From contig JAABSN010000135.1 of the NCBI GenBank assembly GCA_011390385.1, positions 1 to 9,078 of the forward strand: a DNA stretch of 9,078 nucleotides, in the 5' to 3' direction. Below are positions 8,911-9,078 of this stretch, piece by piece. Position 1 is the first letter of the stretch. Each line of letters opens with the position of its first letter. Below the pieces are notes generated by a model. That model was not told where the DNA came from. It worked only from the letters and a program-made list of their open reading frames with translations, and ran no database searches. The stretch is from Thioalkalivibrio nitratireducens. Its GTDB lineage: Bacteria > Pseudomonadota > Gammaproteobacteria > Ectothiorhodospirales > Ectothiorhodospiraceae. A program made the translations under genes and the position numbers.

Positions 8911-9010
8911 CGTAGGGTGCCAATGAGCGTCAGCGAATTGCACCGCCCCGGCGCGGGACCGTGGTTGGTTCCTTATGCTGCGGTTCGGCTGCGCCTCATG
9001 GCACCCTACG
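8911..9010. repeat. REPIN-like element, copy 2 (complete)
   Basis: The left arm spans 8911-8944 and the right arm about 8977-9010. The outer ends CGTAGGGTGCC and GGCACCCTACG are perfect reverse complements, better paired than in copy 1. The apical GGGACC/GGTTCC hairpin is identical to copy 1, while differences are scattered through the arms. A 29-base linker follows at 9011-9039, and a third copy starts at 9040 and is cut by the window end. Confidence 0.8.
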
Positions 9011-9078
9011 CCTGATCCGGAGGCTGGCGCCGCCCCTCGCGTAGGGTGTCAATGAGCGCCAGCGAATTGCACCGCCCC

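Larger units (their letters stand above)
8784..9078. repeat. Tandem array of REPIN-like palindromic elements, truncated by the window end
   Basis: The block beginning AGGGTG recurs at 8786, 8914 and 9043, so the unit is 128-129 bases and about 2.3 copies are visible. Each unit is a roughly 100-base imperfect inverted repeat plus a 29-base linker. The left arm begins CGTAGGGTGCCAATGAGCG and the right arm ends with its approximate reverse complement, CCTCATGGCACCCTACG in the second copy. Each arm is itself a small imperfect palindrome headed by GTAG (GGTGCCAAT pairing with ATTGCACC), which is the layout of REP sequences, and two opposed REPs make a REPIN. Such elements are non-autonomous and depend on a RAYT transposase elsewhere; none is encoded here. 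The REP/RAYT assignment is inferred from architecture; the repeat itself is plain in the sequence. Confidence 0.85.

Noticed and set aside
8653..8943. Reverse-strand open frames over the repeats with repeated MQFA-AHWHP peptides
   Set aside because: They come from translating the tandem DNA repeat; there is no start signal and the two frames are interrupted and inconsistent.
8784..9078. CRISPR array
   Set aside because: The unit is about 129 bases with nearly identical linkers, not short repeats with unique spacers, and no cas gene is present.

Overview
The window looks like chromosomal DNA of a gammaproteobacterium with fairly high GC. QueA, Tgt, YajC, SecD and SecF all align closely, from memory, with the E. 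coli proteins, and the order queA-tgt-yajC-secD-secF is the conserved proteobacterial arrangement. I cannot name a genus. A methanofuran-type gene (mfnB) hints at a lineage with a pterin/furan-linked C1 pathway.

Layout. Positions 1-480 hold the 3' end of a plus-strand gene, possibly a DUF945/YdgA-like protein. It converges on a minus-strand mfnB homologue (570-1268) that keeps its catalytic residues. A divergent intergenic region (1269-1551) follows, then a plus-strand HAD-family phosphatase-like gene (1552-2214) that looks more AT-rich than its neighbours. About 310 bases without a recognisable gene (2215-2524) lead to an exported PCu(A)C copper chaperone (2525-3049).

From 3131 to 8744 the DNA is a compact plus-strand gene set. 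queA and tgt act in tRNA queuosine modification and overlap by 11 bases. yajC, secD and secF encode the SecDF-YajC part of the Sec translocase. Tgt inserts preQ1 at the wobble position of GUN-anticodon tRNAs and QueA converts it to epoxyqueuosine. SecD and SecF use the proton motive force to help pull proteins through SecYEG, and that machinery would also export the PCu(A)C protein.

The last 295 bases (8784-9078) are a tandem array of about 2.3 copies of a 128-129 base unit. Each unit is a long imperfect inverted repeat with GTAG-type ends, resembling a REP doublet (REPIN), plus a conserved 29-base linker. The array runs off the end of the window. It is the least ordinary feature here, followed by the bacterial mfnB and a roughly 35-residue insertion in QueA. 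I found no convincing wholly new system: most of the window is well-known housekeeping DNA.
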